64,000 bases of DNA from Microbacterium timonense (GCF_900292075.1 NZ_OLMV01000005.1:1-64000), one strand, 5' to 3'. Numbered from the stretch's first letter, positions 1 through 9,794 are shown. A program made the numbers and translations. The notes: a model not told the origin generated them from the sequence alone.

Positions 1-2
1 CG

Positions 3-86
3 CTCGTCCCCGGCGTGAGGACCACGCTGCGGGTCGGCGACGCGCTGGAGTTCGGCGATCGGCGCGTCACGGTGGGGGCGGCCTGA
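3..86 (+). CDS. 3' end of an upstream CDS, possibly FHA-type C-terminus
   Basis: Only the last 27 codons are present. The translated tail, ending in RVGDALEFGDRRVTVGAA, alternates hydrophobic and charged residues around a GD turn, as in the final strands of an FHA domain. The identification is weak because the rest lies outside the window. Its TGA overlaps the ATG of the following phosphatase by one base (TGATG), so it belongs to the same operon as the phosphatase, FHA protein and kinase. A von Willebrand-type or other FHA protein would both fit the context. Confidence 0.55.
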   Translation, partial: LVPGVRTTLRVGDALEFGDRRVTVGAA

Positions 87-940
87 TGAGCGCCGCCGAC
101 GCACCCATCGCCGTGGCCTTCGGAGCGGCCACCGACGCCGGTCTGCGCCGCCGGATCAACGAGGACTCGTACATCGCCGCCTCTCCGCTCTTCCTCGTCG
201 CGGACGGCATGGGCGGCCACAACGCCGGCGAGATCGCGAGCGCCGCGGTGATCGACGAGTTCGCCGCGTTCAGCGGGCGGGCGAGCCTGACGATCGACGA
301 CCTGCAGGCCGCTGTCGCCGCCTCGCGCCGCCGGGTCGACGCGCTGCCGCCGGGCGGCGGTGCGGGGGCGGGCACGACGCTCACCGGGGTGGTCATCGCC
401 GACATCGACGGCGAGGGCTACTGGCTGGCCATCAACCTCGGCGACTCGCGCACGTACCGGCTCAGCGAAGGACGATTCGAGCAGGTGAGCGTGGACCACT
501 CGGTCGTGCAGGAGCTCGTCGACAGCGGCCAGCTCGCCGCCGAGGCGGCGCAGCGCGATTCCCGGCGCAACGTGATCACGCGCGCCATCGGCGCCGGAAG
601 CGACGCCGGGCCGGACTACTGGCTGATCCCGGCCGAGGAGGGCGATCGCATCCTCGTGTGCTCCGACGGCCTCTCGGGCGAGCTCGAGCACGAGACGCTC
701 CACGGGATCCTGCTGGCCGAGGCCGACCCGCAATCGGCGGCGACGCGGCTGGTGCACGAGGCGATGGTGCGCGGCGGTCGCGACAACATCACCGCCCTGG
801 TCGTCGACGCGCTCGCCGTCCGCTCGCGCGCGAACCGCGACCGCGAACGCGATACGGTGCCGGTGGGCCCCACGGCGGACGACGTCATCGACATCGACGG
901 CGACACCCTTCCGCGCGCGGTGGCCACGGGAGGATTCTGA
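86..940 (+). CDS. PP2C-family Ser/Thr protein phosphatase
   Basis: A 284-residue PPM/PP2C phosphatase, the metal-dependent counterpart of the kinase encoded 1.4 kb downstream. Family motifs appear in order: INEDS near residue 28, DGMGGH near 44, GAGTTLTG near 95, LGDSRTYRL near 120, SDGLSGEL near 192 and GGRDNIT near 230, giving the Asp residues that hold the Mn/Mg pair. There is no signal peptide or membrane segment, so it is cytoplasmic. The length is normal for a stand-alone bacterial PP2C. The start overlaps the upstream stop and its own TGA overlaps the next ATG, so translation is coupled. It probably dephosphorylates the adjacent kinase or its FHA partners; the substrate is inferred. 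Confidence 0.93.
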   Translation: MSAADAPIAVAFGAATDAGLRRRINEDSYIAASPLFLVADGMGGHNAGEIASAAVIDEFAAFSGRASLTIDDLQAAVAASRRRVDALPPGGGAGAGTTLTGVVIADIDGEGYWLAINLGDSRTYRLSEGRFEQVSVDHSVVQELVDSGQLAAEAAQRDSRRNVITRAIGAGSDAGPDYWLIPAEEGDRILVCSDGLSGELEHETLHGILLAEADPQSAATRLVHEAMVRGGRDNITALVVDALAVRSRANRDRERDTVPVGPTADDVIDIDGDTLPRAVATGGF

Positions 941-2316
941 TGCCGACGCTGTACGCCCCGGGAACGACGCCCATCGCGGTCACCCCGCACGGGTTCGCGG
1001 CGCTCGAGGCGGGCGCGTCGGCGGCCCTGCTGGCCCGCGTCCGCGCCCTGCTCGCCGACGGCCGTGGCCTCGGGGGCGTGATCGAGGCGCTCACCGGCGC
1101 GTACGGGGCATCCCTCACCGCCATCCCCGCCTTCGCGGTGGCCCTGGCTGATGCGGACGGCGTGCGCGTCGCCGTCCGTGGCGGATTCTCCTTCGACATC
1201 GGCGCACCGGGCGGAGCCGAGCACATCACCGGTGCCGGAGTCACCACATGGACCGAGCGCGTCCTCCCCGGCGCCGCGCGAGTCACGCTGATCACGGGCG
1301 AACGCGCCCCGTCGCCTCCCGCCGAGTTCGAGATCGGCGACGGGATCGTCCTCGCCGCCGCGGTGGTGTGGGATGCCGCCGCCCCGGTCGCCGGTCCCGC
1401 CGCGCACGAGCCGTCGTCCGCGGCATCCGCTCCGCCCGCGGCTGCCGTGCCGGCATCCCCTGCCACGGCGTCCGTCGCGGCATCCGCGCCGGTTGCCTCC
1501 GGTCCGAACGCCTCCGGTCCTGTCGCCTCCGGTTCGGTGGATCTCGACGTCCCGGTGGCGCCCGGACCGATCCGCGGACGACGGTCTTCCGCTGCCGTCG
1601 CACCGCCGGCCGAGGCGCCGTCCCCTGACCCGACCGGCCTCATCGACTCCGGATCCGTGCCGTCCGTCGTCGACGCCGAGACGCTGCTGCCTTCGGACTC
1701 GGCGCTCTCGCCGCACGAGGCGCTGCCGGAGGGTGCGGCCACCACCGGGTATGACGAGCTGTGGGGCGCGACGGTGATCCGGTCGGTCGAGTCGGCGGAA
1801 GGCGCCGCCGACGCCACGGCCGGGGCGGCTGGGGCACCCGCCGGCTTGACCGGCGACCACGACGGCGCCACGATCTCGCTGGCGCAGGCGCGTGCGCTGC
1901 GTGACGCGGCCGCCCAGACTGGGGCCGGCGAGGCGTCGGCGCCCCTGGACTCGCTCGCTCCGCCGCGCCCGCCGGCGCCCGGCCGGTTGCGTGTCTCGAC
2001 GGGGCAGGTGATCACGCTCGATCGCACGGTCGTGATCGGCCGTCGTCCGCGTTCCACGCGGGTCAGCGGCACGGACCTTCCCCACCTGGTCGCCGTGGAC
2101 AGCCCGCAGCAGGACATCTCCCGCAGCCACGTGGAGCTGCGCGTGGAAGGGGAGAGCATCGTCGCGACCGATCTGCACACCACCAACGGCACGACGCTCC
2201 TGCGAGCGGGGGCTGATCCCGTCCGCCTGCACCCTGGCGAGGGAACCGTCGTCGTTCCCGGTGACATCCTGGATCTCGGCGACGGCATCACCGTCGTCGT
2301 CGAGGGGATCTCGTGA
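940..2316 (+). CDS. FHA-domain protein with long disordered linker
   Basis: A 458-residue cytoplasmic protein. Residues 1-130 form an uncharacterised globular region. Roughly 140-340 is an Ala/Pro/Ser/Thr-rich low-complexity linker with Thr/Ser sites that the neighbouring kinase could phosphorylate. Residues about 360-455 are an FHA domain, with GRRP, SRSH and TTNGT as the phosphothreonine-binding loops. The ATG at 940 is chosen over an in-frame upstream start because it overlaps the phosphatase stop (TGATG). Its end overlaps the kinase start by four bases (GTGA). It is likely an adaptor read out by phosphorylation; the partner is unknown. Confidence 0.9.
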   Translation: MPTLYAPGTTPIAVTPHGFAALEAGASAALLARVRALLADGRGLGGVIEALTGAYGASLTAIPAFAVALADADGVRVAVRGGFSFDIGAPGGAEHITGAGVTTWTERVLPGAARVTLITGERAPSPPAEFEIGDGIVLAAAVVWDAAAPVAGPAAHEPSSAASAPPAAAVPASPATASVAASAPVASGPNASGPVASGSVDLDVPVAPGPIRGRRSSAAVAPPAEAPSPDPTGLIDSGSVPSVVDAETLLPSDSALSPHEALPEGAATTGYDELWGATVIRSVESAEGAADATAGAAGAPAGLTGDHDGATISLAQARALRDAAAQTGAGEASAPLDSLAPPRPPAPGRLRVSTGQVITLDRTVVIGRRPRSTRVSGTDLPHLVAVDSPQQDISRSHVELRVEGESIVATDLHTTNGTTLLRAGADPVRLHPGEGTVVVPGDILDLGDGITVVVEGIS

Positions 2317-4004
2317 GCGCGAAACGCGCGCCCATGGCGCCGCCGGACCTTCCCGGCTTCACCTACGTCGACCTGCTCGGCTCCGGCGGCTTCGCCGACG
2401 TCTACCTCTACGAGCAGCAACTGCCCAAGCGGCGGGTCGCCGTCAAGGTGCTGCTCACCGACCGCATGTCCAGCGGATCGGTCGAGGAGTTCACCGCCGA
2501 GGCCAACGTCATGGCGATGCTGTCGACGCATCCGGCCATCGTCACGATCTACCAGGCGGGCGTGGCCACCGACGGCCGGCCGTACCTCGTGATGGAGTAC
2601 TGCCCGCGGCCGAACCTGCAGGTGCGCTACCGGCGTGAGCCGTTCTCGATCGCCGAGTCGCTGCGTGTGGGCGTCCAGGTCGCCGCCGCCGTGGAGACGG
2701 CGCACCGCGCGGGCGTGCTGCATCGTGACATCAAGCCGGCGAACATCCTGGTCACCGAGTACAACCGGCCCGCGCTCACGGACTTCGGCATCGCGTCGAC
2801 GACGAGTGCGGCGGCCGAGTCGGCGGGCCTTTCCATCCCATGGTCTCCGCCGGAGTCGTTCGCGGACGTGCCGCGCAGCGACCCGCGCTCCGACGTCTAC
2901 GCCCTCGGTGCCACCGTGTACACGCTGCTGGCGGGCCGGTCGCCCTTCGAGCTGCCCGGTCAGCGCAACACGGCGGCCGAGCTCATCCACCGCATCGAGA
3001 CGCTGGCGCTCCCCGCACTCGGACGCGCCGACGTGCCAGCCTCACTGCAGCGCGTGCTCGAGCGCGCCATGGCGAAGTCCTCCGCGGACCGCTACGAGAG
3101 CGCACTAGCCTTCGCCCGTGCGCTGCAGACGGTCCAGATCGAGCTGTCGCACTCCGTCACGCCCATCGACATCCTCGACGACCATGTGCCCGAGGATGTC
3201 GAAGAGGACGAGGACGACGGACTCACGCGAGTGCGCGGTGTCGTCAGCATCAACCCCGAGACCGCTCCCGCCGCGGGGCCCACCCGACCGTCGGCCACGA
3301 CGGCCCCGAGCGGCGCCTTCGGGCCTCGTGCGGATGCGGGTGCATTCGAAGCCGAGACGATCGCCCGGCAGGCGCCGGCGTACGACCAGACGGTGCTGCG
3401 CACCCCCGCCCTGCCGGTGTCGCTCGACGAGACGGTGATCCGCCCGCCCGCGGCACGCGCCGGGGAAGAGACGGATGCCCCGGATCAGGGCCACGATCAT
3501 GGCGACGCGGCGTCCGCGGCATCCGTCCCGGCATTCGAGGCGGCCGCGGCATCCCCGGCGCCGGGCGAATCGGCGCCGCAGCGCCCGCGGCGCACCGGGC
3601 TCTGGATCGGCCTCGGCGCGGCGGCCCTCGTGATCATCGCCGTGATCATCGGGGTGTCGCTTCCCGGCATCCTCTCCGGCGCGACCGACGAGCCTGACAC
3701 GCAGCAGACGCCGACGTCGAAGCCTCAGGACCCGGTGCCGATGGTCGTGCCCTCCGTCGAGGACGTGACCGGCTCGGTGGTCGAGGGCGGCGTGCGCTTC
3801 ACGTGGACCAACCCGGACCCGGAGGACGGCGACACGTACATCGTCGACCAGCCGATGCTCGCCGATCCCGCCGCGGGAAGCGAGTCCGTCGACACCGCCG
3901 AGATCACCGTGCCGGCGGGGCCGGGTGAGACGTGCGTCGACGTCACCCTCGTGCGCGCGAACGGGCAGTTCCAGCCCGAGCCCACCCGGGGGTGTGTGCC
4001 GTGA
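2313..4004 (+). CDS. membrane-anchored PknB-like Ser/Thr protein kinase
   Basis: A 563-residue eukaryotic-type kinase. The kinase domain (about 10-275) has the glycine loop LGSGGFADVY, VAVK lysine, HRDIKPANIL catalytic loop, DFGIAS and DVYALG. The usual GTPxYMAPE stretch reads SIPWSPPES, a variant that retains the PPE anchor. An acidic/Thr-rich juxtamembrane segment (about 285-425) precedes one transmembrane helix near 430-452. A short outer domain follows, with a fibronectin-III-like pattern and two cysteines that could pair. There are no PASTA repeats, so it is not the cell-wall-sensing PknB itself. The GTG start lies in a GTGA overlap with the FHA gene. Confidence 0.92.
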   Translation: MSAKRAPMAPPDLPGFTYVDLLGSGGFADVYLYEQQLPKRRVAVKVLLTDRMSSGSVEEFTAEANVMAMLSTHPAIVTIYQAGVATDGRPYLVMEYCPRPNLQVRYRREPFSIAESLRVGVQVAAAVETAHRAGVLHRDIKPANILVTEYNRPALTDFGIASTTSAAAESAGLSIPWSPPESFADVPRSDPRSDVYALGATVYTLLAGRSPFELPGQRNTAAELIHRIETLALPALGRADVPASLQRVLERAMAKSSADRYESALAFARALQTVQIELSHSVTPIDILDDHVPEDVEEDEDDGLTRVRGVVSINPETAPAAGPTRPSATTAPSGAFGPRADAGAFEAETIARQAPAYDQTVLRTPALPVSLDETVIRPPAARAGEETDAPDQGHDHGDAASAASVPAFEAAAASPAPGESAPQRPRRTGLWIGLGAAALVIIAVIIGVSLPGILSGATDEPDTQQTPTSKPQDPVPMVVPSVEDVTGSVVEGGVRFTWTNPDPEDGDTYIVDQPMLADPAAGSESVDTAEITVPAGPGETCVDVTLVRANGQFQPEPTRGCVP

Positions 4005-4750
4005 CCGCGACTACAGCCGACGCCCTCACGATCGAGTTCGCCGGCGAGGAGTTCTCCGTCGCGCCGGGCACCGTCTTCACCGTCGGTCGCGAAGGCGACC
4101 TTGCGATCGACGACAACCGCTTCCTGCACCGCAACTTCCTGACGATCCAGAACGTCGACGGACTGTGGCTGCTGTCGAACGTGGGCTCGCGTCTGTCGGC
4201 GACCGTCACCGACACCGGGGGGCGCGTGCAGGCCTGGCTCGCACCGGGTGCCCGCCTGCCGCTGGTGTTCGCCGCCACCTCGGTCATCTTCAGCGCCGGA
4301 CCCACGACCTACGAGCTCACCATCCACGCCGCCGAGCCCACCTTCCGCGACACGCAGCCGGCCACCGACGACGACGGCCTCAGCACGATCGGGGACGTGC
4401 CGCTCACCCACAGTCAGCGCGTGATGATCCTGGCGCTGGCCGAGCCGGTGCTGCGCCGCGAGGGCACCGGCATGAGCGAGCTTCCGACGTCGGCGCAGGC
4501 GGCCGAGCGGCTGGGCTGGACGCTCACGCGCTTCAACCGCAAGCTCGACAACGTGTGCGACAAGCTCGACCGCATCGGCGTGCCCGGCATGCGGGGAGGC
4601 GTCCGGTCGTACGCGACCAACCGTCGTGTGCGGCTCGTCGAGCACGCGCTGGCCGCACGACTGGTCACCCGCGACGACCTGCCGCTCCTGGACGAGGAGC
4701 ACGCTCGCTCCCTCCGCGGCGAGAGCGACGGGAACGGCGACGAGGCCTGA
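4001..4750 (+). CDS. FHA domain protein with C-terminal helix-turn-helix-like domain
   Basis: A 249-residue cytoplasmic protein. The GTG at 4001 overlaps the kinase stop (GTGA) and gives a clean FHA start; the longer upstream reading would lie within the kinase gene and is Arg-rich. The FHA region (about 5-105) shows FTVGREGDLAIDD, LHRNFLTI and LSNVGSR, with HRN in place of the usual SRxH. The C-terminal half (about 145-225) is helical, with AAERLGWTLTRFNRKLD resembling a winged or helix-turn-helix recognition segment. A phosphothreonine-dependent DNA-binding output protein for the operon is the natural reading, but DNA binding is inferred. Confidence 0.85.
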   Translation: MTATTADALTIEFAGEEFSVAPGTVFTVGREGDLAIDDNRFLHRNFLTIQNVDGLWLLSNVGSRLSATVTDTGGRVQAWLAPGARLPLVFAATSVIFSAGPTTYELTIHAAEPTFRDTQPATDDDGLSTIGDVPLTHSQRVMILALAEPVLRREGTGMSELPTSAQAAERLGWTLTRFNRKLDNVCDKLDRIGVPGMRGGVRSYATNRRVRLVEHALAARLVTRDDLPLLDEEHARSLRGESDGNGDEA

Positions 4751-4756
4751 GCCCGT

Positions 4757-4827
4757 AGCGGGGCCTGAGCTCGCAGCGGGAACGGGGCCCGAGCTCACGG
4801 CGGGACGGGGCCCGAGCGGCCGCTCAC
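4757..4827 (+). repeat. short degenerate GC-rich tandem repeat
   Basis: Three imperfect copies of a unit resembling AGCGGGACGGGGCCCGAGCTCAC start at 4757, 4775 and 4799, with lengths 18, 24 and about 29 bases. They fill the gap between the convergent FHA-HTH and recombinase-like genes. The copies contain GGGCCCGAGC-type inverted pieces and may act as a weak transcription end, but there is no T-run. Confidence 0.5.
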
Positions 4828-4886
4828 GCAGAGCGACGAAGCCTCGCCGGCCGCTCACTCCGTGTGACGGGGCTCGAGCCGACCGC

Positions 4887-5381
4887 TCAGCGGCCCGCGT
4901 CGTATAGGTGCCGTCCGCCGTGGCTCACGACCTTGACCACGACACCGCGGCGGTGCAGTTCGGCGACGGTTCGGGTCTCCTCGTCGATGTCGCGCCCGAG
5001 CGCGTGCACGTTCGCGACCACCAGCACGTCACCACGGCGCAGCGTTCCGAACAGCCGCACCAGCCGCTCCTCCCACGACTCGAGCGTCTCGGGAGCGGGG
5101 TGGCGGAAGCCTTCGATCGGCACACCGAACCGCGTCAGGTCGTTGCGCTGCTCGACGACCGACGGCATGTCCTCCCGCGCGACCACGAGGCCGACCAGCC
5201 GGGATCCGGCGGGCTGTGCGAGCCACCAGTTGCGGTCCTGCTGGAGCTCGGTGAAGCACTTCGGGCACTCGGCGGCCGGGTGCGGAAGGTGCAGCGGTGC
5301 GGTCTCGGGCGCGGTCGACCCGGGCGTCGACGCCGCGTGCGTGTGCGCGGCATCCGGCGTCTTCATGGTCGTGTCGCTCAT
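4887..5381 (-). CDS. degenerate serine-recombinase-like protein (catalytic Ser missing)
   Basis: A 164-residue protein whose residues about 55-160 match the resolvase/invertase catalytic fold. GLVVAREDMPSVVEQRNDL aligns with the usual GYARVSTxxQ...QRDAL start, RRGDVLVVANVHALGRDID with the GDxLVVxKLDRLGRS segment, and VAELHRRGVVV with the ELxxRGV helix. In this alignment the catalytic serine is replaced by Arg and the adjacent invariant Arg by Val, so it should not cut DNA. The N-terminal about 50 residues carry His/Pro-rich sequence and a CPKC pair. No DNA-binding domain or inverted repeats are present. It may be a domesticated regulator or a decayed recombinase. Confidence 0.75.
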   Translation of the reverse strand: MSDTTMKTPDAAHTHAASTPGSTAPETAPLHLPHPAAECPKCFTELQQDRNWWLAQPAGSRLVGLVVAREDMPSVVEQRNDLTRFGVPIEGFRHPAPETLESWEERLVRLFGTLRRGDVLVVANVHALGRDIDEETRTVAELHRRGVVVKVVSHGGRHLYDAGR

Positions 5382-5493
5382 CTGAGGCCCCTTCGCTCGG
5401 CCTCATTGTCTCATCTGCGACGGTGTCGCGCCTCGCGGTCCTGCGCCACGACGGACGCGCGAAGCCGCTGCGGGTCGCGACGGGACGCGTGAT

Positions 5494-7356
5494 TCAGTCC
5501 TCGTCGTCCAGACGCAGTTCGAGGCTCAGCTGGTCGGCGTCGAGCTCGGCGAGCGCGCGCCGCAGAGCCGGCGTGCTGTACTGGCCGCCCGACGAGAGTC
5601 GGTTCAGCCGTGCGCGCATGGCCTCGATCATCGCCAGCCGCAGCTCCAGCAGGTCCCGGGTCGGAAAGGCGTCGGCGTCGTCGGGAGGGTCGATCATGCG
5701 CGAGCCGACGCGCTCGACCAGGTCGGCGGGGAACACGCTGCCATCGCGCCGGCGCAGCTCGGGGGCCGAGAGCGCGGCGACCGCGGCATCCCGCAGCTCG
5801 TCGTCGAGCGCCGACTGCTCCGCGCGATCGAGGCCGTCGTCCGACGGCCGGTCCAGACGCAGCAGCCGCACCAGCCCGGGAAGCGTGAAGCCCTGCAGCA
5901 TCAGGCTGCCCACGGCGACCGCGAACGCGATGAACACCAACAGCGCCCGGTCCGTCGTCTCTTCGCGCGAGAGCGTCTGGGCGGCCGCCAGTGTCACGAC
6001 GCCGCGCATCCCCGCCCACACGATGATCGCCCCGTGCTTCCATCCCAGCGGCGACGCCTGGTAGTAGTCGAGGTCGTTGAGCACGCGGGTGATCCGCGCG
6101 CGCATCGCGTCGAGCCGGCGCTGCACGTGCGGACTGTTCGGGTCGGGCGCCGCGCGACGGCGACGGCGAGGACGGGATGCCGTCGCCCGGCCGTCGTCGG
6201 TCGATGCGGTGTCGCGGCGCAGGGAACGCCGCGTCGCGGCATCCGTTCCGGGTGAGACGCCCGCGTTCGGACCGCCGATCTCGCCCGCTGCGAGCTGGTC
6301 GATCCGCCGTGACATCGCCTCGAGGCGACTGCGCTGCCGGCCGCGGGCGCGCCGGCTCTGCAGCCAGACCACGAGCGACACGTACACCGCTCGCACCAGG
6401 AGGATGATCGCGAGCGCCCCCGCCGCGATGGCGATGCCGGTGCCGAGGCCGTTGTGGTCCCGGATGTTCTGCGTGACGATGTCGCGCAGCTCGAGCCCCA
6501 TCACGAGGAAGACGGCCCCCTCGAGTACCAGCTCGATCGTGTGCCAGTTGTGCTCGTCGGAGCGTCGCTGCTCGGGGGTGAACCAGCGCGCCGCCCCCTG
6601 CCCGGTCACGATGCCGGCCACGACCGCCGCGACCAGTCCCGACCCGTTCAGCTCCTCAGTCGGGATGTAGGCGATGAACGGCACGACGAACCCGATGGCC
6701 GTGTTCGCGGCCGAGTTCTTGATGAGCGCCCGCAGCCGCAGGTTGAGCACCCCGACGACCGCGCCGACCACGACCGCGACCACGAGGCCCCACGCGAACG
6801 CGGGGAGGAATCCGACGCCCACCCGCTCGTCTCCGGTGATGCTCGTCGCGACGGCGACGGAGGCGATCATCGTGCGCAGCAGCACCAGCGCGGTCGCGTC
6901 GTTGAGCAGACTCTCGCCTTCGAGCATCGTCACGACACGGCGTGAGACGCCCAGGCGTTTCACGATCGAGGTGGCGACGGCGTCGGTGGGGCTGAGGATC
7001 GCGCCGAGAGCGACGGCGATGGCGGGATGGATGCCGGGGATGACGGCGATGAAGAACAGTCCCAGCACCACCGAGCTGATGATGACGAGCAGGAACGACA
7101 GCCCGGCGATCGGCCCGAAATCCCGGCGGAACTCGATGGCCGGCAGTGCGACAGCGGCCGAGTACAGCAGCGGCGGCAGCACGCCGACGAGGATCAGCTC
7201 AGGGTCGATCTCGGGGATGTGGACGAACGGCAGCAGGCTGATCCCGCCGCCGATGAGCACCAGGATCAGCGGACCGGCGATGCCGAGCTTGGGGGCGATG
7301 GCCGTCGTCAGCGCGATGACCAGCACCGCGAGGATGATGACGATCAGCGCTTCCAC
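5494..7356 (-). CDS. Na+/H+ antiporter, CPA1/NhaP-like
   Basis: A 620-residue cation:proton antiporter. Residues 1-330 hold about ten hydrophobic helices, including LSPTDAVATSIV and ESLLNDATALVLL, which carry the acidic residues of the CPA1 ion site. A charged Arg-rich cytoplasmic loop (about 330-410) is followed by two to three more helices containing MRGVVTLAAAQ. A hydrophilic C-terminal tail of about 150 residues follows. Start is a GTG giving VEALIVIILA. It acts in the cytoplasmic membrane in pH and sodium homeostasis. The unusually long internal loop and tail suggest regulatory input. It is a monocistronic-looking gene on the minus strand. Confidence 0.93.
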   Translation of the reverse strand: MEALIVIILAVLVIALTTAIAPKLGIAGPLILVLIGGGISLLPFVHIPEIDPELILVGVLPPLLYSAAVALPAIEFRRDFGPIAGLSFLLVIISSVVLGLFFIAVIPGIHPAIAVALGAILSPTDAVATSIVKRLGVSRRVVTMLEGESLLNDATALVLLRTMIASVAVATSITGDERVGVGFLPAFAWGLVVAVVVGAVVGVLNLRLRALIKNSAANTAIGFVVPFIAYIPTEELNGSGLVAAVVAGIVTGQGAARWFTPEQRRSDEHNWHTIELVLEGAVFLVMGLELRDIVTQNIRDHNGLGTGIAIAAGALAIILLVRAVYVSLVVWLQSRRARGRQRSRLEAMSRRIDQLAAGEIGGPNAGVSPGTDAATRRSLRRDTASTDDGRATASRPRRRRRAAPDPNSPHVQRRLDAMRARITRVLNDLDYYQASPLGWKHGAIIVWAGMRGVVTLAAAQTLSREETTDRALLVFIAFAVAVGSLMLQGFTLPGLVRLLRLDRPSDDGLDRAEQSALDDELRDAAVAALSAPELRRRDGSVFPADLVERVGSRMIDPPDDADAFPTRDLLELRLAMIEAMRARLNRLSSGGQYSTPALRRALAELDADQLSLELRLDDED

Positions 7357-7458
7357 GTGTCAGAGCCTATTGCCGCCCTGGCCGGGCCGATCGTCGCCGC
7401 CTCGGGGCCGCGGCGCGATGGTCGCGCAGATCGGGACGGTCGTGAAGCCAGGGCGCGG

Positions 7459-8505
<1,047 letters not shown>

Positions 8506-8560
8506 CTATTCCCGGCCCGCCCGATCCGTTGGTGCGGCCCCTCGGTTCGTGGTGGCCCTC

Positions 8561-8829
8561 TCATCCATCCGTTTGTGCGAAGAACACGCCGCTACGAGCA
8601 CTCCCACAACGGCGTGTTCTCCGCACAAACCGCCGGGGGCGCGGGGCCGGGCCCCCTCCATCCGTTGTGCGAAGAACACGCCGCTACGAGCACTCCCACA
8701 CCGGCGTGTTCTCCGCACAAACCGCCGGGGGCGCGGGGCCGGGCCCCCTCCATCCGTTGTGCGAAGAACACGCCGCGACGAGCACTCCCACAACGGCGTG
8801 TTCTCCGCACAAACCGCCGGGTGCGGGGC
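8561..8829 (+). repeat. three tandem 92-bp units, each with a 19-20 bp inverted repeat
   Basis: Between the divergent mdh and metallopeptidase genes. The motif GAAGAACACGCCG recurs at 8579, 8671 and 8763, exactly 92 bases apart. In each unit TTTGTGCGAAGAACACGCCG (or the form lacking one T) pairs with CGGCGTGTTCTCCGCACAAA across an 18-base loop: 8572-8591/8610-8629, 8665-8683/8702-8721, 8757-8775/8794-8813. One A/G position is mispaired in every copy. Differences between copies lie in the loop and at the outer edge, and the arms are otherwise unchanged. No credible gene overlaps it. There is no T-run and no Cas gene, so it is neither a standard terminator nor a CRISPR. Confidence 0.93.
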
Positions 8830-8924
8830 AAGCGGGCGGCGCGGGGCGCGAGGGGCGAGGGCCGGGCGGGAAGAAACGGGGCGGTTCCTGGGACGGATCG
8901 GGGTGTCACGGTACCGTTACCGGC

Positions 8925-9794
8925 ATGACGTTCAATGAGAACGCCAACGTCGGCGGCAACAGGGCGCGGCGGCGGGGGGCAGGAGTCGCCGTCGCCGGCG
9001 GCGGCCTGGCCGGAATCGCCGCCATCGCCGTGGTGCTGTTCCAGCTGTTCACGGGGCAGGACCTGTCCGGTGTGGTGCCCGCCCTGCCCCAGACCGGGTC
9101 CGCCGGCGAGAGCGAGATCCAGCAGTGCGAGACCGGCGCCGACGCCAACCGCGACGACGCCTGCCGGCTGGCCGCGGGCAGCGTCGTGCTCGATCAGTAC
9201 TGGGGCTCGCAGGTGCAGGGCTACCGCGCGCCCCAGCTCGTGATCGTCGACCAGCAGACACCGTCGCAGTGCGGCACGGCATCCAACCAGACCGGCCCGT
9301 TCTACTGCCCGCCCGAAGAGACCGTCTACATCGACCCCACGTTCTTCGCCCTGCTACGGCAGCAGTTCGACGCGTCGGCCGGTGACCTCGCGCAGCTGTA
9401 CGTGCTGGCCCACGAGTACGGGCATCACGTGCAGTACATCACCGGCCTCATGGACCAGCACCCGAACAACGGCACCGGTCCCGACAGCAACGGCGTCCGC
9501 ACCGAGCTGCAGGCCGACTGCTTCGCCGGGGCGTGGGTGGGCGACATGACCCAACAAGTGGACGAGAACGGCGTGCCGTACCTGAAGGAGCCGACGCCGC
9601 AGCAGATCGCCGACGCGATCAACGCCGCCGGCGCGGTGGGTGACGACCACATCCAGCAGGAGTCCGGAGGCTTCGTGAACCCCGAATCCTGGACCCACGG
9701 CTCGAGCGAGCAGCGCCAACGGTGGTTCGAGACCGGATATCAGGGCGGCCCAGCCTCGTGCGACACGTTCGCCGTTGCGGGAGGAAACCTGTGA
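8925..9794 (+). CDS. YpfJ-type neutral zinc metallopeptidase, membrane anchored
   Basis: A 289-residue protein of the YpfJ/neutral zinc metallopeptidase family. A short basic N-terminus (about 1-20) leads into one hydrophobic helix (about 21-44, AVAGGGLAGIAAIAVVLFQL), so the catalytic part faces outside the membrane. The zinc motif HEYGHH is near residue 165, and a second acidic helix TELQADCFAGAW near 195 supplies a third ligand. Four cysteines in the outer part may form disulfides. ATG at 8925 is chosen because upstream in-frame sequence is the palindromic repeat array. No clear ribosome site precedes it. The substrate is unknown for the family. Confidence 0.9.
   Translation: MTFNENANVGGNRARRRGAGVAVAGGGLAGIAAIAVVLFQLFTGQDLSGVVPALPQTGSAGESEIQQCETGADANRDDACRLAAGSVVLDQYWGSQVQGYRAPQLVIVDQQTPSQCGTASNQTGPFYCPPEETVYIDPTFFALLRQQFDASAGDLAQLYVLAHEYGHHVQYITGLMDQHPNNGTGPDSNGVRTELQADCFAGAWVGDMTQQVDENGVPYLKEPTPQQIADAINAAGAVGDDHIQQESGGFVNPESWTHGSSEQRQRWFETGYQGGPASCDTFAVAGGNL

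Noticed and set aside
616..2990. Long minus-strand frames of 500-700 codons opposite the phosphatase and FHA genes
   Set aside because: Antisense shadows. The plus-strand frames carry full family motifs and overlapping starts, whereas these translate to low-complexity Arg/Gly sequence.
4887..5381. Active resolvase/invertase and a mobile element
   Set aside because: Catalytic Ser and Arg are absent, and there are no inverted repeats, partner transposase or atypical composition around it.
8561..8829. CRISPR array
   Set aside because: The period is regular, but units are near-identical throughout with no variable spacers, only three copies exist, and there are no cas genes nearby.
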